From Candidatus Methylomirabilis sp. (lineage in GTDB: Bacteria > Methylomirabilota > Methylomirabilia > Methylomirabilales > Methylomirabilaceae), in NCBI GenBank assembly GCA_002634395.1, contig NSJM01000017.1, forward strand, positions 1-46,476: 46,476 bases of DNA, in the 5' to 3' direction. The notes below the pieces were generated by a model, which saw only the letters and a list, made by a program, of their open reading frames with translations, did not search any database and was not told where the DNA came from. Shown here in pieces: positions 22,855 to 32,252 of the stretch (positions are counted from its first letter, which is position 1; every line of letters begins with the position of its first letter). The position numbers and the translations under genes were made by a program.

Positions 22855-23104
22855 CTCCCGAATTATAACCTGACGTGCAGAGTGTAACTGATGTAAGGTT
22901 TCATCGGGCGAGGGGTTGGGTGATTCCCGACAGCCATGGTGGTGTCCCCCTGGTGCCAGGCGAACGCGCCCGCCGTGCCTGCGATCACGGCACACACGAC
23001 GCGCGTTATTTGTGGCCTTTCAGGTCAACGGGCGCGTAACACCAACGGGTCAAAGGCGTAAAACCCCTCGTCCTCCTTGGGCACGCAAAGCAATTCCTGC
23101 CTTA

Positions 23105-23155
23105 CGTTCCCCTCGCCCCCGTTTGGGGGAGAGGGTGCGGGTGAGGGGGATCTCA
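23105..23155. repeat. REP-like palindromic block
   Basis: CTCGCCCCC and GGGGGAGAG face each other around GTTT, and the flanks CCCCTCGC and GTGAGGGG extend the symmetry. Blocks of this composition are widely scattered between genes of many bacteria. It lies in the leader of the 23211 gene and would fold into a stable RNA hairpin. Confidence 0.5.
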
Positions 23156-23210
23156 GACGTCATGCCCACAGCATCACCGTCGCCAGCGATTCGCTAAAGG
23201 AGGGGAGCGG

Positions 23211-26200
23211 ATGACCGCACGACACCACCCAACATCGCGTGACCTTTCCCATCGAGAACTCCCTGGGATGTGGCGATTTCGTCTGTCGTTGCTGCTTCTA
23301 CTCAGCATGGCCATTAGCCCTGGTCTCATTGTTCCTGGCGAGGGTCTGGCCGTTGAACCAGCCCCGCTACCCATCACGTATGAGGGTGTTACGTTCAACC
23401 ATGCTTTCCGCTTCACGACCCTTGATGGCATAATTCATACCTGCTATTTTGTGAATCCTGTCCCATCACCCCTTCTCTATCCTGCGCCGTATTACGGCGT
23501 CGAGAGTGACGCCATGTATTCTCCCGACGAGATGTGCGGCGGAACCTGGTTGGCACACAACACGAGGCTCATCAATTTCGCCACGCCACCCGTCTTCAGT
23601 GGTGTCGAGACCATGGCATGCCCTCTGAATACGTGGTCAAGCTTTGATATTATTGTTCCGGATTTCTGGGGCTCTAGCGGAACCGATATTTGCGGTGATA
23701 CCTATTATCCCGGCGACAGTCTTTATCCCGCAAAGAACGCTGCCGATGCGCAGGTGACCTTCACCCAGATCACCAGCTCTACCAGGGACTCCTACTGGAG
23801 CCCCTCCAACAACAACTGGAGCCCCTCCATCAACGCAGACGGCAGCCGGATCGCCCTTGTTTCCAACCGCGATCTTACCGGAGGCAACCCTGACGGGAAT
23901 AGTGAGATCTTCCTCTGGACCCAAGGCGCAGATCCCCCGATCATCCAGCTCACCAACACCATCGGGGACCCCTACGCGGGCTTCAGCAACAAAATCGAGC
24001 TTTCTGCCAACGCCCATGGCACCCAAATCGTCTTTTATTCCCCCCTCGACCTGACCGGAGGCAACCCTGACGGGAATAGTGAGATCTTCCTCTGGACCCA
24101 AGGCGCAGATCCCCCGATCATCCAGCTCACCAACACGATTGGGTATCATAACTTCGCCCCTCCCTCCATCAACGCCGACGGTACTCGAATCGCCTTTCCC
24201 TCCGGCAACGACCTGACCCCGGAAAGCCCCGGCAACGTAGACCACGACTGGGAGATCTTCCTCTGGACTGAAGGGAGCGGCTTTACCCAGATCACCGACA
24301 CTAGCGCGCACAACTACTGGGCTCCCTCCATCAATGCCGACGGCACCCGGATCGCCTTCTTCTCCAACGGTAACCCGACCAGCGGCAACACTGACGGCAA
24401 CGAGGAGATTTTTCTCTGGACTGAAGGCTCCGGCATCAGCCAGATCACCGACTCCCCTATGCTCCCCGGCTCGAATGGCAGCGGTTATCCCTCCATCAAC
24501 GCTGACGGCACCCGGATCGCCTTCCTCTCCAACAGTGACCTGACCGGCGGTAACCCTGACGGTAGCAACGAGATCTTCCTCTGGACCCAAGGCTCAGATC
24601 CCCCGATCACCCAGCTCACCAACGCCACCACCACCATCTGTGACTGCATGTTCCCTCCCTCCATCAACGCTGACGGCACCCGGATCGCCTTCTCCTCTGG
24701 CAGTGACCTGACCGGCGGTAACCCTGACGGTAGCAACGAGATCTTCCTCTGGACCCAAGGCTCAGGCCTGACCCAGATCACCAGCTCAACCAGTGGCGTC
24801 AGCTCCAATCCCTCCATCAATGCCGACGGCACCCGGATCGCCTTTCAATCCCTGAGCGACCTGACTGGCGGCAACCCAGACGGCAATTGGGAGATCTTCC
24901 TCGCGGAGATATCACAAGCCTCTCCCTCCGACACCGATCACGACGGCATGCCGGACACGTGGGAGGTGGCGCACGGGCTGAACCCGAACGATCCCTCCGA
25001 TGCGGCCCAGGACCCTGATGGCGACGGGCTGACGAATCTGCAGGAGTTCCAGGCCAGCACTGATCCCCACAATCGCGATACCGATGGGGATGGGATCATT
25101 GATGGCGAGGCCACGACGCCGGAACGGGTGGATCCCTCGGAGGACACTACGGCTGCTCCTACGCCGGTCGATAAGGCAATTGTGATCACGCATGGCTGGA
25201 ACTCGAAGTCGTCGGACTGGGCGGGTCCGCTGGCCAACGGCGTCTGTCAGAAGCTTGGCTTTAGCGGCTCCCTTCCGCCTGTTAATGCGACGAACGGTGC
25301 AAGAACAATATGCCAGGTCAACGGCTGGGATGTGTGGGTGTATGACTGGCGGACCGATGCTGAGTTCGCACCGCTTCTTGATGTTACAGGCGAAGATTCC
25401 TACCGATTTCCGAAGGAGATCCTTCCTTTTGCTGAGCGGCAAGGTGACGCGCTGGCGAAGATATTAAAGGAAAAAAATTATGAACACGTCCATTTTGTTG
25501 GCCACAGCGCCGGGGCCAAACTCATCGAGACCGCGACGTTCGGGCTTAAGCTATGGGTGGGCTTGGAGAAACGACGGGCCGTGAAGATCCACGAGACCTT
25601 CCTGGATGCCTATGATCCGCGCAAAAAGGATTCGACGTATGGTGACTGGGCCGACTGGGCGGATAACTATGTTGATACCCGGCAGGTGGGACTACTGGCT
25701 CCCTATGATGGAACCAAGCTCTTTCTTAAGCATGCCTACACTATTGACGTCACTCCAGAGTCGGACGGGTGCCAATCGGGATACGGAATCGATCTGCGCG
25801 CGGTGTGGACCTGTCGTCATAGTCGGCCCTACCGGTTCTATGGCTGGTCGATCAACGACTCCTCCCTAGTGGACAATGCGAGCGACAACCAGTTCGACCC
25901 GATGAGCAGTGACGGCGGAATGGGGTACTCGCTGTCCCGAGAGAATGGCCACGACCTCAAGGATCTGCAAGCTGCCTTTCCGGAAGGGGGAAAATGCAAG
26001 GTACAGGGAGAATCCTGCAATCCGGGCGCTCTCTCACTGAGCACCTTGCGCTATCTGGCCGCTGCGACTGCGGATGTGGACGCCAGTCACTATCGGCCCG
26101 CTACGATCGTGAACGTTGTGGTTGAGAGTGTGACGACCGCAGTCGAGTACATCCAGGGAACAGGCGCCTATCTGTACGACTTGATCAAAATGGGGTGGGC

Positions 26201-27179
26201 TTACGTCGCGGGCGGGACCCTGCAACCGATGCGGGCAGCCGCCGACCGCGTCATCACCAACGCGGCTCCCGTGACCGAGGAGCCGTCCTATCTCGCGGTC
26301 AACGTCACGACCGCGACACCGGTGAACACGCTGCGCTTCAACTGGAGCTTCGACGCTGCGGGCGAGGGCTTGCTCAGGGTGTTCGTGGACGGCCACCTGG
26401 TGCGGCAGATCGACCAGCGCCATGTGACGCCGGCCTCGCTAGTTACAGAGGAGATCTACATCGGCGACGACGCAGGCCCCCTGCCACCTGGGACCCACCG
26501 CATCACCTTTAACCTCGACGGCTTCGGCGCCAACGCTAGCGGAGTGGAGTTAACCGGCGTGGAAGTAGGGTTGACGGGTCCCCTGCTTACCGTCACCAAG
26601 ACCGGTACCGGCTCGGGCACCGTGACCAGCAACCCCGGCGGGATCGACTGCGGCGCGAGCTGTAGCGCGAACTACCCGACCGGCACTCCCGTGACCCTCA
26701 CCCCGACCCCCGCGTCCGGCTCCACCTTCGCCGGCTGGTCGGGCGACTGCGCCGCCGATGGGACCGTCACGATGGATACCGACAGGACCTGTACGGCCAC
26801 CTTTAATCTCACGAACGGCCCCGACCTGACCGGTACGTGGGGCAGCCTCAGCCAGTCCTGCCGGACGAGACGAGGCGTGCAGACCTGTACGCTCAGCGGG
26901 CAATTCACCGCCAGAAACCAGGGTAACGTCCCAGCGCCATCCGCGTCGGCCCTCAAATTCTTCCTGTCCAGTGACGGGGTCACTCAGGAGACCTTGCTGA
27001 CCCAGGTCACCGTCGGCAGCTTGCGAGTCGTCCGGAGCCAACGAGTGCGGTTACGTGTGCCCCTGCCCTCAGGCTACAGCGCCTCGGGGAAGTATGTTGT
27101 AGCGGTACTCGATGCAACGAACGCGGTAGGCGAAAGGGTCGAGAGCAACAATGTGCTGGTCTCCGGACCGATTCCCTGA
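23211..27179 (+). CDS. Giant secreted protein: beta-propeller, TSP3-like, alpha/beta-hydrolase, repeat and CARDB-like domains
   Basis: AAAGGAGGGGAGCGG precedes ATG 23211. A hydrophobic signal (about 23-42, [20 protein letters not shown]) is followed by a new domain, then TolB/WD40-like PD40 repeats (about 185-565), each with [11 protein letters not shown], a DLTGGNPDG turn and EIFLWTQG. Residues about 571-640 have the calcium-type DxDxDG repeats of thrombospondin type 3 ([36 protein letters not shown]). An alpha/beta-hydrolase domain (about 650-870) has [12 protein letters not shown] and the nucleophile elbow GHSAG (serine near 766), like lipases or esterases. Near 1124-1200 is a [15 protein letters not shown] repeat of the InlB-B/bacterial-repeat type with four cysteines, and the end (about 1205-1322) resembles CARDB. 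No sorting signal or membrane anchor is visible at the C-terminus. Confidence 0.87.
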   Translation: MTARHHPTSRDLSHRELPGMWRFRLSLLLLLSMAISPGLIVPGEGLAVEPAPLPITYEGVTFNHAFRFTTLDGIIHTCYFVNPVPSPLLYPAPYYGVESDAMYSPDEMCGGTWLAHNTRLINFATPPVFSGVETMACPLNTWSSFDIIVPDFWGSSGTDICGDTYYPGDSLYPAKNAADAQVTFTQITSSTRDSYWSPSNNNWSPSINADGSRIALVSNRDLTGGNPDGNSEIFLWTQGADPPIIQLTNTIGDPYAGFSNKIELSANAHGTQIVFYSPLDLTGGNPDGNSEIFLWTQGADPPIIQLTNTIGYHNFAPPSINADGTRIAFPSGNDLTPESPGNVDHDWEIFLWTEGSGFTQITDTSAHNYWAPSINADGTRIAFFSNGNPTSGNTDGNEEIFLWTEGSGISQITDSPMLPGSNGSGYPSINADGTRIAFLSNSDLTGGNPDGSNEIFLWTQGSDPPITQLTNATTTICDCMFPPSINADGTRIAFSSGSDLTGGNPDGSNEIFLWTQGSGLTQITSSTSGVSSNPSINADGTRIAFQSLSDLTGGNPDGNWEIFLAEISQASPSDTDHDGMPDTWEVAHGLNPNDPSDAAQDPDGDGLTNLQEFQASTDPHNRDTDGDGIIDGEATTPERVDPSEDTTAAPTPVDKAIVITHGWNSKSSDWAGPLANGVCQKLGFSGSLPPVNATNGARTICQVNGWDVWVYDWRTDAEFAPLLDVTGEDSYRFPKEILPFAERQGDALAKILKEKNYEHVHFVGHSAGAKLIETATFGLKLWVGLEKRRAVKIHETFLDAYDPRKKDSTYGDWADWADNYVDTRQVGLLAPYDGTKLFLKHAYTIDVTPESDGCQSGYGIDLRAVWTCRHSRPYRFYGWSINDSSLVDNASDNQFDPMSSDGGMGYSLSRENGHDLKDLQAAFPEGGKCKVQGESCNPGALSLSTLRYLAAATADVDASHYRPATIVNVVVESVTTAVEYIQGTGAYLYDLIKMGWAYVAGGTLQPMRAAADRVITNAAPVTEEPSYLAVNVTTATPVNTLRFNWSFDAAGEGLLRVFVDGHLVRQIDQRHVTPASLVTEEIYIGDDAGPLPPGTHRITFNLDGFGANASGVELTGVEVGLTGPLLTVTKTGTGSGTVTSNPGGIDCGASCSANYPTGTPVTLTPTPASGSTFAGWSGDCAADGTVTMDTDRTCTATFNLTNGPDLTGTWGSLSQSCRTRRGVQTCTLSGQFTARNQGNVPAPSASALKFFLSSDGVTQETLLTQVTVGSLRVVRSQRVRLRVPLPSGYSASGKYVVAVLDATNAVGERVESNNVLVSGPIP
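23877..24136 (+). repeat. 83-bp identical DNA repeat within propeller coding region
   Basis: Positions 23877-23959 and 24054-24136 are identical over 83 bases, offset 177. A second related pair lies at about 24537-24596 and 24714-24765, also offset 177. Identity at the DNA level implies recent duplication or gene conversion of propeller blades. Confidence 0.7.
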
Positions 27180-27329
27180 AGTACTAGCCTGGAGTCGCGT
27201 CGAGCAAACTGGTAGCGCTTGTGGAAACGGGACGCGCTTGAAAGGATTTGGCGGCACGGCTCGACATCGGCGTTGCGCGACGTGCCACCCTTGGCGTAGT
27301 GCTCTCGTCGGAGATCAGAGGGAGGCAAC

Positions 27330-27812
27330 ATGTTGTACAAAAAACAGGTGATAGCGGCTTTTCTTTCCGCGTGTTCTATCTATTTCGGCAGTGCTTACTC
27401 CTCTGGAGCGGGGAACTTTTTCGATGACGTAATAAAGGAAGTCACGGCAGCACAAGACAAACAGCGATCCGCCTCTTCGGACTACAAGAAGATAGCCTTT
27501 TTTCAGGCGGTTAATCTTCAGTATCAAAAGGAATTGGTCAATAAAAGAGTGAGAACGTCTGCGATCTACAAGCGGTTGGTGCAGAATCCGCGTTCGGGTC
27601 CTGGCGTCGAGGGATTTGTGAATGTATTGCTGTGCGACGTGAAGAGTAAGAGTACTTGTGACGATCTCTTTCTCGTGTCTATGTCTGACTTCGCACTCTT
27701 TGACGCACTGAACGAGGATGTCAAGATCGAAATCTTCGGAACAATTCAGCCAAAGAGTGGCTTTTTCGGTTGCCACTTCTATATCACAAGTTTCAAGCGA
27801 CAGGGGCAATAA
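27330..27812 (+). CDS. Small secreted hypothetical protein
   Basis: GGGAGG eight bases upstream supports ATG 27330. The 160-residue product has a signal-like start (KKQVIAAFLSACSIYFGSAY), a helix with DDVIKEVTAAQDKQR and LQYQKELVNKRVR, and a compact C-terminal part with three cysteines (VNVLLCDVKSKSTCDD and FFGCHFYI). Composition is more AT-rich than the gene before it, hinting at a different origin. I recognise no family. It follows the giant secreted protein by 150 bases. Confidence 0.6.
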   Translation: MLYKKQVIAAFLSACSIYFGSAYSSGAGNFFDDVIKEVTAAQDKQRSASSDYKKIAFFQAVNLQYQKELVNKRVRTSAIYKRLVQNPRSGPGVEGFVNVLLCDVKSKSTCDDLFLVSMSDFALFDALNEDVKIEIFGTIQPKSGFFGCHFYITSFKRQGQ

Positions 27813-27827
27813 CCCGCGTCATTTTGG

Positions 27828-28085
27828 GGACGCTTTACTTATTTCTTCACCTCCGTTGAACAGGGCCACCGGTTGATTGTGGAAGGGGCCGAGGTGGTAC
27901 CGGCGGCGGCGCAACCCGGCGATCAAGTCCGGGTTAAGGTTCGGCATAGCGTTCTGGCTCCTGATCCGCTGGCCACGATCCCCGCTACGGAGAGCTGGCC
28001 GTTTCTATTCACAAATCAACCGGTCGGGAAACTCATCCGGGAGCCCGCGAACATAAGGCACAAGGCGGCCACACCAGATCTGTAA
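27828..28085 (+). pseudogene. Fragment of a secreted-protein domain gene
   Basis: An open frame without start or ribosome site reads FFTSVEQGHRLIVEGAEVVP, then a strand-rich sequence ending KLIREPANIRHKAATPDL. The pattern of a hydrophobic strand, PGDQVRVKVRHSVLAPD and WPFLFTNQPVGKLIREP resembles a beta-sandwich found in bacterial lipoproteins. It begins within 20 bases of the preceding stop and has no start codon of its own, so I call it a remnant. Confidence 0.35.
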
Positions 28086-28905
28086 CTTTAGAGTCACGCT
28101 GCATTTCCCTCCAAGCAATTATCATTCCAGACCTATAGGCGCGTCACGCTCCATGCATGCCCTTCGGAGCATGGGTTGCGCCGGCGCCATCCCCGCGCCT
28201 TTAGCCTGGTACCCCATCCGCCCCTCCCAGGAGGCTCCCCCCTTCGCCTCACCCAAGCACACCAAGCTCGATCCGGTTCCCTCGGTCTCGCGGCTATAAG
28301 GATCTCCGGACGCTGGTTGCCAGGGTAGGCCGCGCTGGGGCGCGGGGTGCCATGCGAAGAGCGGTGTCGATAGGCGGGGATCATATCCCTACGATACACC
28401 TCCTGCCCGGGCCGTAATCTTACGAGCTTGTGTGGTGGCAGGGCGCTGGTTGCCTTATGTGGGCGGCCTGGGGGCCGCGGTGGTGGGCGAAAGACGGTGT
28501 CGACCTGCGCGTGTCTTGTGGCAGGGGGTCGCCTCGCACGCAGCTTTTTTGATTGTACCGCCCCTTTCGCCTCCGTCAACCCCCGCCCCTCGTACCGACC
28601 GCCCCTGCGGCATAAACGGCCTGCTCCCCAGAGGGTCCCCTCCATTTAATCCTCGGGGCTGGGGCGGGGGTCCTTCACGTTGTTACGGCCTTCGGTGACC
28701 TCGGCGAAACCGTTCTGCGGCGGCCTCGTGCTCTCCAGCCTTTTTCTACCTACTCCATCCTGTCGCCATCCCTTGGGCAATGTACCAGATCGGGAGCCTC
28801 CGTCGGCCTTGCTCCAGCTGGGGCGGTCTCCTTTTTATGCCTGCTGACGTTGGGTTTGCGGGTGCTGTCGGGGCTGGTCCCGGCCGTTACTTCGGGAGGT
28901 GTGTC
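28086..28905. other. 820-bp region without a confident gene
   Basis: Open frames exist on both strands but are rich in Arg, Pro and Gly, as expected of shadow frames in GC-rich DNA, and have no ribosome site. Near its left end a nested hairpin is formed by GGCGC (28138-28142) with GCGCC (28178-28182) outside CCATGC (28151-28156) and GCATGG (28169-28174). The right part (from about 28650) is rich in G and T like the 5' part of the gene that follows. It may hold that gene's regulatory region. Confidence 0.5.
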
Positions 28906-30384
28906 ATGGCTGCTCTTCGTTACGTTGCGGTTGTTGGTTCGCGGTCGCTTCCATCGTCTTGGGAACCGCGGGTGGCCTCGGTTACCCACTCGCTTCTTGG
29001 GCGCGGTTTCGGCATTGGATCGGGCGGGGCGGTTGGGGCGGATCTGTTCGCTCTTCGCACGGTCGTTGATGCCGGTGGCGGTGGGTGCGGGTCCTCGGTC
29101 GTGCACCTTCCCGGGGATAACTCTCTTGCGCCTCGGGATTGCCGCCCGTCCCTGGTCCGGTTCGCGGCGCTGGGGGGCTCGGTGGTGTCCGGGTCGCTCA
29201 TTCGCGGGGCCTCTCGGGACGTTGCCGTTACCGCCCTTAAATCACGCACGGCGGCCCTCGTGGAATCGGCGGCGGGGGTTGTGGCCTTCCTACACGGCCC
29301 GTCATGGGGTACCCGCTTCACCCTTCGTTGTGCGCTGGCTCGGGGTCTTCGGGTGGTGGCGTTCGTCTGTGGCGGGGGCGCGGTCCTGCCGGCGTTCGTT
29401 GGGGGGCGCTGGGTTCCGCTGCGGTGTTCCTCGGACGCCTGGGTGGGCGGCTTCCGGTGGGTGCCGGATCCCGAATCACCATCACCCCTCAAATCGTTAC
29501 CCGAAATCGTCCGCATCCCAGCAGAGGGTGGCTGTCCCATTCACGAGAGCTTCGTCCATGTCGCGTCGCTGTCGCAAAGCGACCGGCTCTGGTTCGAACG
29601 GTGCGAAGTAGTGGGCGATACAATCGTGGCGCCACATCCAAACGAGTCGGACGGACGGCCCGCCTTCCTTGCCGTTCCCGCGCTCCGCAAGCGGTTCGGC
29701 TGCGATGCCGCTACGGCGATGGAACTTGGCGAACTCTTCCTCGCGCTGGATGCCGATGAGCGGGTCGTTGCCCACTACGTGGCCGAGGCCCGGGAGTGGG
29801 GCACTGACACCGTCCGGAGTGGACTCTTCCGCCTGGTGGTCCAACTGGCTATGCTGGAACAGGCCGACGATCCTATGGACGATGCCGATCCGTACCAGGA
29901 GGAGGATGAGGCCGAAGATGAGACTTCCGCGCTGTCCTCTGTCGCCTATCACGTGGTCGGGCATCTCGGTCACGAACCCGAAGTCACGCCATGGCTCGAG
30001 ACCCAGCCGGCCTGGTTCCGCGATCTCATCGGCCGGATCGATGCCTGCCCCTCCCTTCCCGCGCTGGCGGAGCTGGGTCGGGATGTCTACGGAATGTCCC
30101 TCACCCACGATCAGGCGGGCGCGGTCTGGACGCGATACAGTCTGCGCAAGGATGAGCTTCACCGGGGTCTTCGCCTCTCGACCCAAGCGGCGACGTTGCT
30201 CCGCCGAATCACCTGGGCTGGTGAGCAGACGCTGCCACGGATCGGGACCGAGCTGTACCGATGCCAGCGAAACGGCCTCGGATCGCTGCCTTCGCACGAA
30301 TGGGCCGTCCTGTGGGGAGCCTATCAGAGCCGCAAGACGACCCTCGATCCCGCCGTTGCGCAACCCGAGACCCCGGTGCCGTAG
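28906..30384 (+). CDS. SLOG/DprA-like Rossmann domain fused to an unknown helical domain
   Basis: ATG 28906 follows GGGAGGT by six bases; an upstream ATG at 28780 lacks a ribosome site. Residues 1-185 have the SLOG pattern YVAVVGSRSLPSSW, then GSGGAVGADLFALR (compare the SGGAxGID motif of DprA) and FLHGPSWGTRFTLRCALARG. SLOG domains bind nucleotides or DNA ends and occur in DprA and in nucleotide-sensing defence proteins. Residues about 195-492 are a separate region, mostly helical, with an acidic stretch (DDPMDDADPYQEEDEAEDE) and no family I know. The DNA changes character at about 29480: the first part is rich in G and T on the coding strand, the second in C. That suggests two parts of different ancestry. 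A terminator overlaps the stop codon. Confidence 0.65.
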   Translation: MAALRYVAVVGSRSLPSSWEPRVASVTHSLLGRGFGIGSGGAVGADLFALRTVVDAGGGGCGSSVVHLPGDNSLAPRDCRPSLVRFAALGGSVVSGSLIRGASRDVAVTALKSRTAALVESAAGVVAFLHGPSWGTRFTLRCALARGLRVVAFVCGGGAVLPAFVGGRWVPLRCSSDAWVGGFRWVPDPESPSPLKSLPEIVRIPAEGGCPIHESFVHVASLSQSDRLWFERCEVVGDTIVAPHPNESDGRPAFLAVPALRKRFGCDAATAMELGELFLALDADERVVAHYVAEAREWGTDTVRSGLFRLVVQLAMLEQADDPMDDADPYQEEDEAEDETSALSSVAYHVVGHLGHEPEVTPWLETQPAWFRDLIGRIDACPSLPALAELGRDVYGMSLTHDQAGAVWTRYSLRKDELHRGLRLSTQAATLLRRITWAGEQTLPRIGTELYRCQRNGLGSLPSHEWAVLWGAYQSRKTTLDPAVAQPETPVP

Positions 30385-30400
30385 CCGGGGTCTTTTTTTT
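30368..30400 (+). terminator. Rho-independent terminator overlapping a stop codon
   Basis: AGACCCCGG (30368-30376) pairs with CCGGGGTCT (30385-30393) around an eight-base loop, followed directly by eight T. The TAG stop of the SLOG gene (30382-30384) lies in the loop, so translation to the end would melt the hairpin. Confidence 0.9.
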
Positions 30401-30766
30401 GTGCGGATGGGTCCTACGGACCGCTATCCCCGCCTTCCCTCCACCGCCCCCTGGGGGCTCCCCCTGCCGCTGATCGGGCGCTCCGCCTATAGGTAACGGC
30501 GCGACCTCGGCTGCCGCAAGATCCTGACGGACCTCGCTCGGACTGGGCGTCCTGCGCCTTGCATCTAAATACCGCAAGGCTTGGCCGCCACGTCTTCCCT
30601 CGCCGCGCCTCACGGAACAGGCTCCGCCTGATCCGCACCCCCAGGCTCCGCGCCCTGACCCCTCCCGCTCCCGACTCCTCTTTGGTTCGCTATCACTGAG
30701 GCCGTCCCCTTTCCGGCTCCGCCGGATGGGATCGGGTCTGTTGTGGGGTGAAAGGAGGTGGTGCAT
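30401..30766. other. Leader and promoter region of the ArdC-Rad52 operon
   Basis: No gene is convincing. The stretch is rich in C and contains CTTGC at 30557-30561 facing GCAAG at 30573-30577. Its right end holds the first copy of a leader repeat (30726-30760) that recurs before the second gene of the operon. I see no clear -35 or -10. Confidence 0.4.
30726..30760 (+). repeat. Leader repeat, copy 1, with extended ribosome site
   Basis: ATGGGATCGGGTCTGTTG followed by GTGAAAGGAGGTG recurs at 31596-31631. AAAGGAGGTG is nearly the full complement of the 16S rRNA tail, an unusually strong ribosome site. Confidence 0.75.
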
Positions 30767-31645
30767 ATGGCATCCACGACACGACTCGATTGGAGTCTCT
30801 TGCTGCACGAAGCAGTAACTACCCCCGGCCTCATCCTGGAGGCCTACACGGCCTTTCACCGGTTTAGCCTGGGCAATCAGCTCGCGGCGCTGAGCGAGTG
30901 CCGGACGCGCGGAATCCCGCCCGGGCCGATCGCCACCTATGCCGGGTGGCAGGCCAAACGGCGCCAAGTGAGGCGAGGAGAGCGGGCGCTCGTCCTCTGC
31001 ATGCCGGTGACCTTGGCGGCGCGCCCGCACGATAAGGATGACGTTGACGCTGAGAACCTGCCGGTGCGCGAAGAGGCGCAGGCAGGGCCCCGTACGGTTT
31101 TCATCTGGCGAGCCCGCTGGTTCGTCCTCTCCCAAACCGACGGGGATTCGGTGCAGGCGGAGCCGCCCCTGGCCTGGGACAAGGCCACGGCCCTTACCCG
31201 CTTGAGCATCAGCGAGGTCCCCTTCGAAGATCTGGACGGCAACTGCCAAGGGTATGCGACAGGCCGAAGCGTGGCCATCTCTCCGGTGGCGCAGCTTCCC
31301 TTCAAGAGCCTCTTCCACGAGCTTGGCCACATCCTGCTGGGACACACCGACCGCTCGCTTCACGATCCCACGGCGCCGCCGCTCTCCCTCAAGGAGGCGG
31401 AGGCCGAGGCGGTCGCCCTCCTGGTTCTGGAGGCGTTAGAGCTTCCAGGGGCCGCCTACTGCCGGGGCTACATCCAGCACTATCTCTCGGATGCAGCGAT
31501 CCTGTCCGCCTCGGCCCACCGGATCATCCAAGCCGCCGACGCTATTCTCCGCGCCGGCCGTCCACTCTCATCCGCCGAGGAGTTTCCTGAAGGGAATGGG
31601 ATCGGGTCTGTTGGGCTGGTGAAAGGAGGTGATGGTCATGTATAG
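30767..31645 (+). CDS. ArdC-like antirestriction/metallopeptidase protein
   Basis: ATG 30767 is eight bases after AAAGGAGG; an in-frame GTG at 30758 lies within the ribosome site and is less likely. The 292 residues match the ArdC pattern: an N-terminal ssDNA-binding part (PGLILEAYTAFHRFSLGNQ, YAGWQAKRRQVRRGERALVL) and a C-terminal zinc peptidase with HELGHILLGHT (H184, E185, H188) and a downstream glutamate in SLKEAEAEAVALL. ArdC of broad-host-range plasmids protects entering single-stranded DNA from host restriction. It heads a plus-strand operon containing Rad52-like and nuclease genes, consistent with a role soon after entry. Its stop overlaps the next start. Confidence 0.85.
   Translation: MASTTRLDWSLLLHEAVTTPGLILEAYTAFHRFSLGNQLAALSECRTRGIPPGPIATYAGWQAKRRQVRRGERALVLCMPVTLAARPHDKDDVDAENLPVREEAQAGPRTVFIWRARWFVLSQTDGDSVQAEPPLAWDKATALTRLSISEVPFEDLDGNCQGYATGRSVAISPVAQLPFKSLFHELGHILLGHTDRSLHDPTAPPLSLKEAEAEAVALLVLEALELPGAAYCRGYIQHYLSDAAILSASAHRIIQAADAILRAGRPLSSAEEFPEGNGIGSVGLVKGGDGHV
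31596..31631 (+). repeat. Leader repeat, copy 2
   Basis: It shares ATGGGATCGGGTCTGTTG and GTGAAAGGAGGTG with 30726-30760, here within the 3' end of the ArdC-like gene and serving the next gene. Finding the same unit as leader and as coding tail implies duplication. Confidence 0.75.
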
Positions 31646-31832
31646 CCCACGGATCGATGAGGATCTCATTCCACCCCTGTACCGCTTGGCCAAGGTCAGG
31701 CGCATCCCTATGACGCGCCTCGTGAGCGAGATCCTGCAGAAGGCATTGATGATCGTCGATAGTCAGCAGGCCCAGGCCGATCAGGACGGCGCCGGGACGG
31801 TGAAGGGAGGTGAGAGCGATGTCAGGTCCTGA
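31638..31832 (+). CDS. Small ribbon-helix-helix-like protein
   Basis: The 64-residue product starts MYSPRIDEDLIPPLYRLAKV, with RRIPMTRLVSEILQKALMI as a second helix, the layout of a ribbon-helix-helix DNA-binding protein. ATG 31638 is about eight bases after AAAGGAGGTG; ATG 31632 is too close. It overlaps both neighbours by 8 and 14 bases. It may regulate the operon. Confidence 0.6.
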   Translation: MYSPRIDEDLIPPLYRLAKVRRIPMTRLVSEILQKALMIVDSQQAQADQDGAGTVKGGESDVRS

Positions 31833-31986
31833 GCCGAGTGATTACGAGGGGTACGACGGGTGGCTCGATCAACTGGAGGCCATGCCGTTGGACGAGGCGC
31901 TCGATCTCGCCCGCACGCGAGAGATGGAGCGGCGGCTGGCCCAAACCCTTGACGCCGAACGAGAGCAAAGAGGAGTGGGAACATGA
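31819..31986 (+). CDS. Small acidic hypothetical protein (55 aa)
   Basis: ATG 31819 has GGGAGGTGA upstream. The product (MSGPEPSDYEGYDGWLDQLE, then a charged helix with LDEALDLARTREMERRLAQT) is acidic and mostly helical. Its stop overlaps the next ATG (ATGA). Ribosome site and coupling support it; no family is recognised. Confidence 0.55.
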   Translation: MSGPEPSDYEGYDGWLDQLEAMPLDEALDLARTREMERRLAQTLDAEREQRGVGT

Positions 31987-32252
31987 TCGAAGAGAGCAAG
32001 GCAGACCCTGTCTGCATCGCAAACGCGACAGGCAAGCAGGATTTTACCGACAACGCTGAGCCTTGCGGCGCCGTCGAGTGCTGGGACACGGTGCTGAGAT
32101 GGATCTCCTTCGAAACCCCAGCTACCCGATGGCTTGCGAGCGTGCAGGTTCCGGATCCGGATTCAGAAAACGTTGTTGAGTCTGTTGAGTCCATTCAATG
32201 GACCGAGAAAGGAGACGACGATGAATCGGCAACTGTTAGAGAGAGTCTTTGA
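31983..32252 (+). CDS. Small hypothetical protein (89 aa)
   Basis: Start overlaps the preceding stop as ATGA, with AGAGGAG upstream. The product begins MIEESKADPVCIANATGKQD and has three cysteines in the first half; the last 30 residues come partly from a short repeat (VVESVESIQW). It overlaps the rad52-like start by 32 bases, which weakens the case for its C-terminus. No family is recognised. Confidence 0.4.
   Translation: MIEESKADPVCIANATGKQDFTDNAEPCGAVECWDTVLRWISFETPATRWLASVQVPDPDSENVVESVESIQWTEKGDDDESATVRESL

Larger units (their letters stand above)
22592..23210. other. Intergenic region before the giant secreted protein
   Basis: No convincing gene. It holds a 7-bp hairpin with a GAAA loop at about 22736-22753 (ATACGCC and GGCGTAT), a strong promoter at 22826-22854, and a repetitive-palindrome-like block at 23105-23155. 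Several short open frames cross it but have no ribosome site or protein-like composition. Confidence 0.5.

Noticed and set aside
28133-28645. 170-codon minus-strand frame
   Set aside because: Arg, Pro and Gly dominate, no ribosome site, no domain; typical chance frame in GC-rich DNA.
32134-32220. Upstream ATG extension of the Rad52-like gene
   Set aside because: It lacks a ribosome site and its 29 residues are not family-like; ATG 32221 has GAAAGGAG upstream.
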